From Phytophthora sp. 'mugwort' (taxonomy: Eukaryota > Oomycota > Peronosporomycetes > Peronosporales > Peronosporaceae), in contig JAUCEF010000060.1 in NCBI GenBank assembly GCA_033558025.1, positions 1 through 38,122 of the forward strand: 38,122 bases of DNA. The letters are read 5' to 3'. The position numbers and the translations under genes are program-made. Below, piece by piece: positions 30,063 to 38,122 of the stretch (position 1 is the stretch's first letter; each line of letters starts with the position of its first letter). The notes beneath the pieces are model-generated. The model did not search any database. It saw only the letters and a list, made by a program, of their open reading frames with translations, and was not told the DNA's origin.

Positions 30063-31571
30063 ATACTGGAATCAAATATTAAAAAATATAAAGATGAAAA
30101 AAGTTTACAAGAAACAGGTATTGTTCTTTCAATGAGTGATGGTATTGCAAGATGTTATGGTTTAACTAAAATTCAAGCAGGTGAAATGGTTGAATTTAAT
30201 AATGGTAATATTAAAGGAATGGCTTTAAATTTAGAACCTGATGTTGTTGGTGTTGTTGTTTTTAGTAATGATAGAGAAATTCAAGAAGGTAATTTTGTAC
30301 GAAGAACTGGATCTATTGTTAGTGTACCTGTAGGACCTGAAGTATTAGGTAGAGTAGTTGATGCTTTAGGACAACCCATTGATGGTAAAGGTCAAATTAA
30401 CAGTAAATTAGAAAGTAGAGTTGAAGTTAAAGCTCCAGGTATTATGCCTAGAGAAAGTGTTAAACAACCTGTACAAACAGGTTTAAAAGCTGTAGATAGT
30501 TTAATTCCTATTGGTCGTGGTCAAAGGGAATTAATTATTGGTGATAGACAAACAGGTAAAACATCTATTGCTATTGATACTATAATTAATCAAAGAGAAC
30601 CTCATTTAAAAAAAGATATAAATAATCAATTATATTGTATTTATGTAGGTGTTGGTCAAAAAAGATCAACAATTGCTGAATTAACAAAAACTTTAGAAGA
30701 AAAAAATGCAATGTTTTTTTCTGTTATTGTAGCGGCTACTGCTTCAGATTCAGCACCCTTACAATATTTAGCTCCATATACTGGTTGTGCTTTAGGTGAA
30801 TATTTTAGAGATAATGGTAAACATGCTGTTATTTTCTATGATGATTTATCAAAACAAGCGGTAGCTTATAGACAAATGTCTTTATTATTAAGAAGACCTC
30901 CAGGTAGAGAAGCTTATCCTGGAGATGTTTTTTATTTACACTCTCGTTTATTAGAAAGAGCTGCTAAAATGAATAAAAAAATTGGTGGTGGTTCATTAAC
31001 CGCATTACCTATTATTGAAACACAAGCTGGAGATGTTTCTGCTTATATTCCAACAAATGTTATTTCAATTACTGATGGACAAATTTTTTTAGAAACAGAA
31101 TTATTTAATGAAGGTCAAAGACCTGCAATTAGTGTTGGATTATCTGTAAGTCGTGTTGGTTCTTCTGCACAAATTAAAGCTATGAAACAAATTGCTGGTA
31201 CAATGAAATTAGAATTAGCACAATTTAGAGAAGTACAAGCATTTGCTCAATTTGGTTCTGATTTAGATGCTACAACTCAACAACAATTAAATAGAGGGAT
31301 TAGATTAACAGAAATGTTAAAACAAGGTTTAAATATACCGTTATCTGTTGAAAATCAAATTGTAATTATTTATTTAGGTGTACGTGGTTTCTTAGATAAA
31401 ATTGCTGTTGATAAAATTTCAAGTTTTGAAATTAGTTGGTTAAATTTTATAAAAAATAATCATTTTAATATTTTAGAAGAAATCTTAAATAAAAAAGAAA
31501 TATCTAAAGAATTAGAAAAAAAACTTAATATTTTAGCAACAAATTTTACTAATAATTTTATTACAAAATAA
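30042..31571 (+). CDS. atp1: ATP synthase F1 subunit alpha, right-arm copy
   Basis: Same 509-residue protein as 241-1770, with P-loop GDRQTGKT. nad5 follows on the same strand 204 bp downstream. Confidence 0.98.
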   Translation: MAIELSYILESNIKKYKDEKSLQETGIVLSMSDGIARCYGLTKIQAGEMVEFNNGNIKGMALNLEPDVVGVVVFSNDREIQEGNFVRRTGSIVSVPVGPEVLGRVVDALGQPIDGKGQINSKLESRVEVKAPGIMPRESVKQPVQTGLKAVDSLIPIGRGQRELIIGDRQTGKTSIAIDTIINQREPHLKKDINNQLYCIYVGVGQKRSTIAELTKTLEEKNAMFFSVIVAATASDSAPLQYLAPYTGCALGEYFRDNGKHAVIFYDDLSKQAVAYRQMSLLLRRPPGREAYPGDVFYLHSRLLERAAKMNKKIGGGSLTALPIIETQAGDVSAYIPTNVISITDGQIFLETELFNEGQRPAISVGLSVSRVGSSAQIKAMKQIAGTMKLELAQFREVQAFAQFGSDLDATTQQQLNRGIRLTEMLKQGLNIPLSVENQIVIIYLGVRGFLDKIAVDKISSFEISWLNFIKNNHFNILEEILNKKEISKELEKKLNILATNFTNNFITK

Positions 31572-31617
31572 TATAATTATTTTTTTATTAATAAAAAATA
31601 ATTATAATATTTTGTAA
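31561..31617 (+). terminator. Long hairpin across the atp1 stop codon, right arm
   Basis: TTACAAAATA (31561-31570), covering the last codons, pairs with TATTTTGTAA ending at 31617. The inner part pairs ATAATTATTTTTT with AAAAAATAATTAT with small bulges. Likely an mRNA 3'-end element. The stem needs the coding sequence of the last codons, so it is under double constraint. Confidence 0.55.
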
Positions 31618-31640
31618 ATAAAACATAACAGATAAAAATT

Positions 31641-31666
31641 AATTATTTTCTATATAGAAAATAATT
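31641..31666. repeat. 26-bp perfect palindrome between atp1 and nad5
   Basis: Mirror of 146-171: AATTATTTTCTAT followed by its exact complement. Confidence 0.6.
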
Positions 31667-31703
31667 TTAAATATTATTCTAATATTAATTTTTTAAAAAA
31701 TAT

Positions 31704-31716
31704 TTATTCTTTAAGA
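31704..31716 (+). promoter_or_regulatory. Shared leader motif upstream of nad5
   Basis: TTATTCTTTAAGA, identical to 10721-10733 before atp9, with similar A/T-rich flanks. It is 60 bp before the nad5 ATG. Candidate promoter or processing motif, based on two independent sites. Confidence 0.35.
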
Positions 31717-31775
31717 AGAATTATTTTAAAATTATTATTATATTTTTAAATAATTTAAATTTATTTTATTCTATT

Positions 31776-33770
31776 ATGTTATTATTAACTTTAATTTTTT
31801 TACCTTTTTTAGGTTCAGTAGCTTCTGGATTATTTGGTTTTTATATTGGCCGTAAAGGTTCTGTATTTATAACCACATTAACAACTTTTTTAAGTTGTCT
31901 TTTTTCATTTATTATTATATATAATTCAATTACAAATGAATATGAGTATATTATTTATATTTCAAATTGGATTAATAGTGGTTTATTTAATTGTAATTGG
32001 TGTTTTTTATTTGATAGTTTAACTATGATAATGTTAATTGTTGTAACAAGTATTTCAACTTTAGTTCATTTATATTCTTCTAAATATATGGATCATGATC
32101 CACATTTATCTAGATTTATGTCATATTTATCACTATTTACTTTTTTTATGATTATATTAGTTACAGGTGATAATTTTATGCAAATGTTTGTTGGATGGGA
32201 AGGTGTTGGTTTTTGTTCATATTTATTAATTAATTTTTGGTTTACACGTTTACAAGCGAATAAAGCAGCTATAAAAGCTATGTTAGTTAATCGAATTAGT
32301 GATTTAATCTTATTATTAGGTGTATTAACTGTTTTTTATAATATTAGAACTATTGAATATTTTAGTACATTTGCAGCAATTTCTATTGTTAAAGATTTTA
32401 AATTTATTTTTTTTAATTATATTTTAAGTATTATTGATGTTGCGTGTATTTTAATTTTTATAGGTGCTATGGGTAAATCTGCTCAAATTTTTTTACATTT
32501 ATGGTTACCCGATGCTATGGAAGGACCTACGCCGGTTTCGGCATTAATCCATGCAGCGACTATGGTAACTGCTGGTGTTTATTTAATTGCACGTTGTTCA
32601 CCAATGTTTGAATATTCAATGTTTTCTTTAAAAGTTATTACAATTATTGGAGCTTCTACAGCCTTTTTCTCAAGTACAATTGGTCTAGTACAAAATGATT
32701 TTAAAAAAATAGTTGCCTATTCTACTTGTAGTCAATTAGGTTATATGTTTTTTGCTTGTGGATTATCAAATTATCCTTTAGCTATTTTTCATTTATCAAA
32801 TCATGCATATTTTAAAGCATTATTATTTTTATGTTCCGGTGCTGTAATTCATGCTATGGGTGATGAACAAGATATAAGAAAAATGGGTGGTTTAAGAAGA
32901 ATTTTACCTTTTACTTATATAATGTTTTTAATAGGTTCATTATCTTTAATGGGTTTTCCTTTTTTAACTGGTTTTTATTCTAAAGATTTAATATTAGAAG
33001 TTGCATTTTCAAGTTTTAGTGAAACAGGTCATTTTGCTTATTGGTTGGGTACTATTGGTGCATTTTTTACGGCATTCTATTCAACACGTTTATTATTTTT
33101 TGCTTTTTTAAGTGAAACTAATGCCTATAAAAATGTTATTAAAAATGCACATGATGTTCCATTAGAAATGGGTATTCCTTTAGGAGTTTTAGCATTTGGT
33201 AGTATTTTTATAGGTTATATTTCTAAAGATATGTTTGTTGGGTTAGGTTCAAATTTTTGGAATAACTCAATTTATATAAATCCATTTAATAATCAAATGA
33301 TTGATGCTGAATTTTTACCAACATTTTTTAAATTATTACCTGTTATTTTAAGTTTTTGTGGCTTATTTTGTGCCTTTTATTTATATTTTTTTAAATTTAG
33401 ATTTTTATATAACTTAAAAATTTCAAAATATGGTCTTTATTTTTATAATTTTTTAAATAGAAAATGGTATTTTGATAAAATTTATTATGAATTTATTAAT
33501 CAATATATATTAAAAGTTGGTTATAATGTAACATATAAAATGATTGATAAAGGTTTAATTGAAATGTGTGGTCCTTTTGGTTTAATAACCGTTTTTTCTT
33601 TCTTAAGTCAAAAAATAATTTTATTACAAACAGGTTATATTTATCACTATTCATTATTAATGTTAATTAGCATTATTTGTTTAATAAATATTATTTTTTT
33701 TTCTATTATTTATTTTTTTAATATTATTACTATTTTATTATTTTTATTTATTTTTTTATTAATTAAATAA
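31776..33770 (+). CDS. nad5: NADH dehydrogenase subunit 5
   Basis: Largest antiporter-like membrane subunit of complex I. It has 664 residues, the usual length for protist mtDNA, including the long lateral helix at the C-terminus. Motifs: FVGWEGVGFCSYLLINFWF with the membrane Glu, GKSAQIFLHLWLPDAMEGPTPVSALIHAATMVTAGVY with the conserved Lys and His residues, AYSTCSQLGYMFFACG. The start MLLLTLIFLPFLGS is canonical. The first 36 bp lie in the inverted repeat, so the gene straddles at least the visible repeat edge. nad6 follows. Confidence 0.98.
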   Translation: MLLLTLIFLPFLGSVASGLFGFYIGRKGSVFITTLTTFLSCLFSFIIIYNSITNEYEYIIYISNWINSGLFNCNWCFLFDSLTMIMLIVVTSISTLVHLYSSKYMDHDPHLSRFMSYLSLFTFFMIILVTGDNFMQMFVGWEGVGFCSYLLINFWFTRLQANKAAIKAMLVNRISDLILLLGVLTVFYNIRTIEYFSTFAAISIVKDFKFIFFNYILSIIDVACILIFIGAMGKSAQIFLHLWLPDAMEGPTPVSALIHAATMVTAGVYLIARCSPMFEYSMFSLKVITIIGASTAFFSSTIGLVQNDFKKIVAYSTCSQLGYMFFACGLSNYPLAIFHLSNHAYFKALLFLCSGAVIHAMGDEQDIRKMGGLRRILPFTYIMFLIGSLSLMGFPFLTGFYSKDLILEVAFSSFSETGHFAYWLGTIGAFFTAFYSTRLLFFAFLSETNAYKNVIKNAHDVPLEMGIPLGVLAFGSIFIGYISKDMFVGLGSNFWNNSIYINPFNNQMIDAEFLPTFFKLLPVILSFCGLFCAFYLYFFKFRFLYNLKISKYGLYFYNFLNRKWYFDKIYYEFINQYILKVGYNVTYKMIDKGLIEMCGPFGLITVFSFLSQKIILLQTGYIYHYSLLMLISIICLINIIFFSIIYFFNIITILLFLFIFLLIK

Positions 33771-33782
33771 AAATAATAAAAT

Positions 33783-33818
33783 ATGTATCTTTTAAGATAT
33801 AATTATAAATTTATATAA
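33783..33818 (+). pseudogene. Duplicated rps10 5' end in the nad5-nad6 spacer
   Basis: ATGTATCTTTTAAGA here is identical to the first 15 nt of rps10 (6863); with flanking bases the exact match is 21 nt (33777-33797 against 6857-6877). The reading gives M-Y-L-L-R then diverges and stops after 11 codons. It could be a short duplication or a shared leader element. Confidence 0.4.
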
Positions 33819-33830
33819 TTTAAATACATT

Positions 33831-34541
33831 ATGGATTTCGAAACAATTTTCTTTTATACTTTTTCAACTATAGCTTTAACTTCAGCTATATTTGTAATAT
33901 ATTCTACAAATACAATATATTCTGCATTTTTTTTAATATTAGTTTTTACTAATTCAACTGGATTATTATTAATTTCTGAAATTGAATTTTTATCAATAAT
34001 GTTAATTATTATTTATGTAGGAGCTATTACTGTATTATTTTTATTTGTTATTATGATGCTAGATGTTAATGTTTTAATTGATAAAAATAAAATAAAAAAT
34101 AATTTTGGTTATTTACCAATTATTTTTTTAATTAGTTTTATTTTTTTTTTAGAAACGTTTGTTATGTTTAGTAAAGTTTTTACATCATATTACCATTTAA
34201 TAAATAATTCTTTTTTTACTCAAAAAGTAAATACTTTATTTTTTTTTCACGATAGTATGAAAGGTACTTTTGAAATATTTGTTGATGTCAAACCCTTTTT
34301 AAAAAATTTTATCTATCAATTAGATACTATTACAAATATTGAAACAATTGGACAAATTTTATATAGTTATTATGCTTTTTTTTTTTTAGTTGCAGGTATT
34401 ATATTATTAATAGCTTTAATAGGAGCGGTTACTTTAACTAAAAAGGAAAAAAAAAAATTTTTAAAACAAAATATTTATAAACAACTTTCACGAGATGCAT
34501 TAAAAGCTATTTTTAATGTATATTCAGATAAAACTGTTTAA
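33831..34541 (+). CDS. nad6: NADH dehydrogenase subunit 6
   Basis: Membrane subunit of complex I. It has 236 residues and five helices. The family core is TNSTGLLLISEIEFLSIMLIIIYVGAITVLFLFVIMML, the pi-bulge helix with its YVGAI motif, at about residues 40-79. The C-terminal helix is LVAGIILLIALIGAVTLTKKEK. The ATG start MDFETIFFYTF is 60 bp after nad5; trnR(UCU) follows 17 bp after the stop. Confidence 0.97.
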   Translation: MDFETIFFYTFSTIALTSAIFVIYSTNTIYSAFFLILVFTNSTGLLLISEIEFLSIMLIIIYVGAITVLFLFVIMMLDVNVLIDKNKIKNNFGYLPIIFLISFIFFLETFVMFSKVFTSYYHLINNSFFTQKVNTLFFFHDSMKGTFEIFVDVKPFLKNFIYQLDTITNIETIGQILYSYYAFFFLVAGIILLIALIGAVTLTKKEKKKFLKQNIYKQLSRDALKAIFNVYSDKTV

Positions 34542-34558
34542 TTCTTAATAAAACTAAA

Positions 34559-34631
34559 ACAATCTTAACTTAATTGGTAGAGTATTAGCCTTCTAAGCTT
34601 TAAAATCTTGGTTCAAATCCAAGAGATTGTA
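34559..34631 (+). tRNA. trnR: tRNA-Arg (UCU)
   Basis: The acceptor ACAATCT/AGATTGT is perfect and the T-arm is CTTGG TTCAAAT CCAAG. The anticodon loop CTTCTAA (anticodon TCT) sits on a weak stem, TTAGC/GCTTT, with two T-T mismatches at its base. Its place after nad5-nad6 matches my recollection of oomycete gene order. It would read AGR codons. Single copy in this window. Confidence 0.88.
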
Positions 34632-35042
34632 ATTAGTTTTATTTAAAAATTTCATTCTTAAAAAAAAAATAATTCAATTATTTTTATAATATAAATAATA
34701 AAATTTAAATTTTTTAAGAAATAATAAATTAAAAAAATCAATTTTTTTCAATAAATATTCTAAAAAATATAAGAAGAATGCGTTCACTTACAAATTTAAT
34801 ATAAATACAGAATATTATTATTGCTAATTCTATAACTTTTAATCAAGATGGTTTAACATAAGTTATTGATGACATAAATATTTAAATAGATTAATTTTTA
34901 TTAAATACTCAATAACTAAAATTAAATTAATATCAACATAGTTATAATTTAAAATCACATAATTAGTTTTTAATTGGTAAAAATTTACATAATGTATATA
35001 TTGTATATCTAGAAACCTATTTAACAAATTAAATAGGTTTTT
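34632..35042. other. 411-bp gene-free convergent region
   Basis: No open frame of useful length and no cloverleaf seen on either strand. It lies between the end of the plus-strand unit and the end of the minus-strand unit, and includes the terminal hairpin at 35013-35044. A short stretch at 34778-34885 reads as protein-like but is broken by two TAA codons. Confidence 0.6.
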
Positions 35043-35044
35043 TT
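35013..35044. terminator. 12-bp hairpin with T-tract at the convergence point
   Basis: AAACCTATTTAA (35013-35024) pairs exactly with TTAAATAGGTTT (35029-35040) around CAAA, followed by TTTT on the plus strand. It lies directly beyond the stop codon of the minus-strand ORF at 35043. It resembles an intrinsic terminator for plus-strand transcription and could protect the 3' end of the minus-strand mRNA. This is one of the most stable hairpins in the unique region because of its two G-C pairs. Confidence 0.6.
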
Positions 35045-35456
35045 AGCCATCTTCTTTAAAAATAGAAATTAAAATTTTAATTAAATGAGTCATCATTTTT
35101 TCAAATTCTTGTGGATTATCTTTTAATAAATGTCTTGGATGAATAGTTAGTTTTAATAATTCTAATAAATTTAATCCAGCCGCCCTTTTTTCAGGTTCAC
35201 GTAACATTTTTAAAACAACTTGTTTTATTTGATTGAAAGTTTCATCATCGACGATATTCCTTAAATCCTGTAATGCAGAAACTATTGGAAAATCGCTATT
35301 GAAATAAATTAAAAAAATAGTTAAACCTAAAATAAAAAAGGCACCTATTATAAATATTATATATTTTATATAATTTGATGTTTGTTCTTGTGATTCGTGT
35401 TTTTCAATATTATTGTTGTCATTGTTTAAGTCTATTAAAATATTTTCGATATCCAT
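35043..35456 (-). CDS. Unrecognised 137-codon ORF with one membrane helix
   Basis: I do not recognise this protein. Residues 1-28 are polar and acidic (D, N and E rich). Residues 29-52 form one hydrophobic helix (YIKYIIFIIGAFFILGLTIF). The remaining 85 residues look soluble, helical and charged, with patches EPEKRAAGLNLLELL and HPRHLLKDNPQEFEKMM. Codon use differs from neighbours: AGG, GCG, ATC and GTC appear in a short span (R-A-A-G; N-I-V-D-D), unlike the T/A-ending codons elsewhere. It has a clear ATG and a strong hairpin after the stop, and is the last gene of the cox2-orf-cox1 strand group. Lateral or nuclear/plasmid origin is possible but unproven. Confidence 0.7.
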   Translation of the reverse strand: MDIENILIDLNNDNNNIEKHESQEQTSNYIKYIIFIIGAFFILGLTIFLIYFNSDFPIVSALQDLRNIVDDETFNQIKQVVLKMLREPEKRAAGLNLLELLKLTIHPRHLLKDNPQEFEKMMTHLIKILISIFKEDG

Positions 35457-35698
35457 AATTATAATTTAAATTATTTTATTAATAATTAATTTGTTATTAA
35501 TTAAATTTTTATTTGATTTAATTTTTGAGATTTAATATTTTTTTTTATTTAAATTTTACTAATATTTTTTTCTCTTAAATAATATAAAAATTTTAAATTT
35601 TTATAAAACACCGTAAAACGGTATTAATTAAATTAAAAATTTTTAATATAATTATTAATAAAGATTAATTTAATTATTAATAATTATAAAAATTTTTT
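35457..35698. other. cox1-orf137 spacer with a small G-C hairpin
   Basis: 242 bp of nearly pure A/T with no gene seen. ACCGT-AAA-ACGGT at 35610-35622 is a small hairpin and the only G-C cluster; it may mark the cox1 mRNA 3' end or the leader of the downstream ORF. Confidence 0.5.
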
Positions 35699-37177
<1,479 letters not shown>

Positions 37178-37287
37178 TTATTTATATTTTTAAATTTTAT
37201 TTTAAATGCAAAATTATATATTTTATTTTTAAATCAAAAAAAGCGTTGGTTTTTTTAATTTTTTATTATCAAAAAAATAAATTATTT

Positions 37288-37386
37288 TTATTTATTGAAA
37301 AATTGTTTGATTTTATTAATTAATTTTTTAATATCAGTAAATAGTAATAATATTAAAAAAATTATACCAATGATTTTAAATACCAT
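37288..37386 (-). CDS. 32-codon TatA-like mini-ORF between cox2 and cox1
   Basis: The minus-strand ATG at 37386 opens a 32-codon frame ending in TAA at 37288. The layout is a hydrophobic helix (residues 3-16, FKIIGIIFLILLLF), a short hinge (T-D), then an amphipathic basic helix (IKKLINKIKQFFNK). This is the TatA/TatB plan, and LLLF-xx-KKL resembles the TatA hinge LLLFG-x-KKL, though the Gly is replaced. As I recall, some oomycete mtDNAs list a 32-codon ORF (orf32) between cox2 and cox1. It is 13 bp after cox2 on the same strand, so co-transcription is likely. TatA function is a hypothesis; an unrelated small membrane protein is possible. Confidence 0.55.
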   Translation of the reverse strand: MVFKIIGIIFLILLLFTDIKKLINKIKQFFNK

Positions 37387-37399
37387 AAAAATTTTTTAA

Positions 37400-38122
37400 T
37401 TATATATTAAAATCAAAATTGATTTTATTTTTTAACCAAATTAAATAATCTTCTAATGAAACAGCTTCTACAACAATAGGCATAAATCCATGATTTACTC
37501 CACAAATTTCACTACATTGTCCATAAAAAACACCTTCACGTTTAATAAACATTGATGTTTGATTTAAACGACCAGGACAAGCATCTAATTTTATACCTAA
37601 TGAAGGTATTGCCCATGAATGTAAAACATCTGAAGCAGTAATTAATACTCGAATATGACTATTAGTTGGAACAACCACACGATTATCAACTTCTAAAATT
37701 CTAAATTGACCTATTGCTAAATCATCTTCTTGAATCATATAACTATCAAAAATTAAAGGTTCATCAGAAAATTCTAAATTATCTGAATATTCATAACTCC
37801 AATACCATTGACTACCAATTACTTTTAAAGTAATAATAGGATCAATTACTTCATCCATTGAATATAATAAAGCAAAAGATGGAATAGCTACCGTTAATAA
37901 AATTAAGGCTGGAATAGAAGTCCAAATAATTTCAATAGTAGCACCATGTACAATTGTTGCTGGAATTTTATTTTTTTTTTCATCAAAAAGAGTAATAACT
38001 CTAAATAACATCCAACAAACAAATACAGTAATCATAATTAAAAAAAACATTAAATCATGATGAAAATTAATAATACCTTCCATAACAGGTGTTGCTGGAT
38101 CTTGAAAACCTAATTGCCAAGG
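37400..38122 (-). CDS. cox2: Cytochrome c oxidase subunit 2, 5' end outside the window
   Basis: Complex IV subunit carrying the binuclear CuA site that accepts electrons from cytochrome c. 240 codons are visible. The frame is open to base 38122, beginning [20 protein letters not shown], so about 20 N-terminal residues lie beyond the window; the internal ATG at 38083 is not the start. Two membrane helices precede the cupredoxin domain. [12 protein letters not shown] is the aromatic electron-entry region. CuA ligands are in [14 protein letters not shown] (His) and [22 protein letters not shown] (two Cys, Glu, His, Met). The gene is not split. Confidence 0.98.
   Translation of the reverse strand, partial: PWQLGFQDPATPVMEGIINFHHDLMFFLIMITVFVCWMLFRVITLFDEKKNKIPATIVHGATIEIIWTSIPALILLTVAIPSFALLYSMDEVIDPIITLKVIGSQWYWSYEYSDNLEFSDEPLIFDSYMIQEDDLAIGQFRILEVDNRVVVPTNSHIRVLITASDVLHSWAIPSLGIKLDACPGRLNQTSMFIKREGVFYGQCSEICGVNHGFMPIVVEAVSLEDYLIWLKNKINFDFNI

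Noticed and set aside
34778..34885. Protein-like stretch with ATG (MRSLTNLI then QNIIIANSITFNQDGLT and VIDDINI)
   Set aside because: Two in-frame TAA codons interrupt it, no family is recognised, and TAA is the normal stop here. At most a decayed gene; not supported enough to annotate.

Overview
This window is mitochondrial DNA from a protist, most likely a stramenopile of the oomycete/hyphochytrid group. The base composition is extremely AT-rich. The genes are those of a gene-rich protist mitochondrion: atp1, atp6, atp9, cob, cox1-3, nad1-7, 4L, 9 and 11, rps7, rps10, rps12 and a likely rpl10. Trp is read from TGG and every clear stop but one is TAA, so the standard code fits. From memory, nad2-trnF-rps10, rps12-rps7, atp9-nad9-cob, nad5-nad6-trnR(UCU), cox2-small ORF-cox1 and a large inverted repeat all recall oomycete mtDNA. 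The group assignment is inference from content and order; no rRNA is in the window.

Layout. Bases 1-15890 and 15922-31811 are an inverted repeat: each feature at position p recurs on the opposite strand at 31812-p with the same length and, for proteins, the same translation. Only 31 bp separate the arms. Each arm holds about 25 genes in two divergent units. One runs from nad7 through the rpl10-like gene, trnH, nad4 and trnE to atp1. The other runs from nad2 through trnF, rps10, trnR(GCG), trnQ, trnI, trnV, rps12, rps7, cox3, atp6, trnD, nad3, atp9, nad9, cob and nad11 to nad1 and nad4L. The units diverge from a 116-bp spacer between nad7 and nad2, a likely bidirectional promoter region. At the centre the two nad2-to-nad4L units face each other across an array of 67-bp units made from the 3' end of nad4L (two forward, three inverted).

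Right of the repeat, from 31776, is single-copy DNA as far as the window shows. nad5, nad6 and trnR(UCU) are on the plus strand. They converge on a minus-strand group: cox2 (cut by the window end), a 32-codon TatA-like ORF, cox1 and an unrecognised 137-codon membrane-protein ORF. A 411-bp gene-free stretch lies between the two groups and ends in a strong hairpin with a T-tract. Base 1 falls in a second, inverted copy of the nad5 5' end, so the repeat boundary is at or left of the window.

Most products are subunits of respiratory complexes I, III and IV and ATP synthase, plus ribosomal proteins and tRNAs. The main anomalies are: nad11 in both arms starts abruptly at the N4 iron-sulfur motif, without the N1b and N5 ligands or an ATG; the repeat is near-perfect and almost loop-free, with tandem units at its turn; there is a TatA-like mini-ORF, an rpl10 candidate and an orphan ORF with C-ending codons; and several stem-loops sit across start or stop codons.
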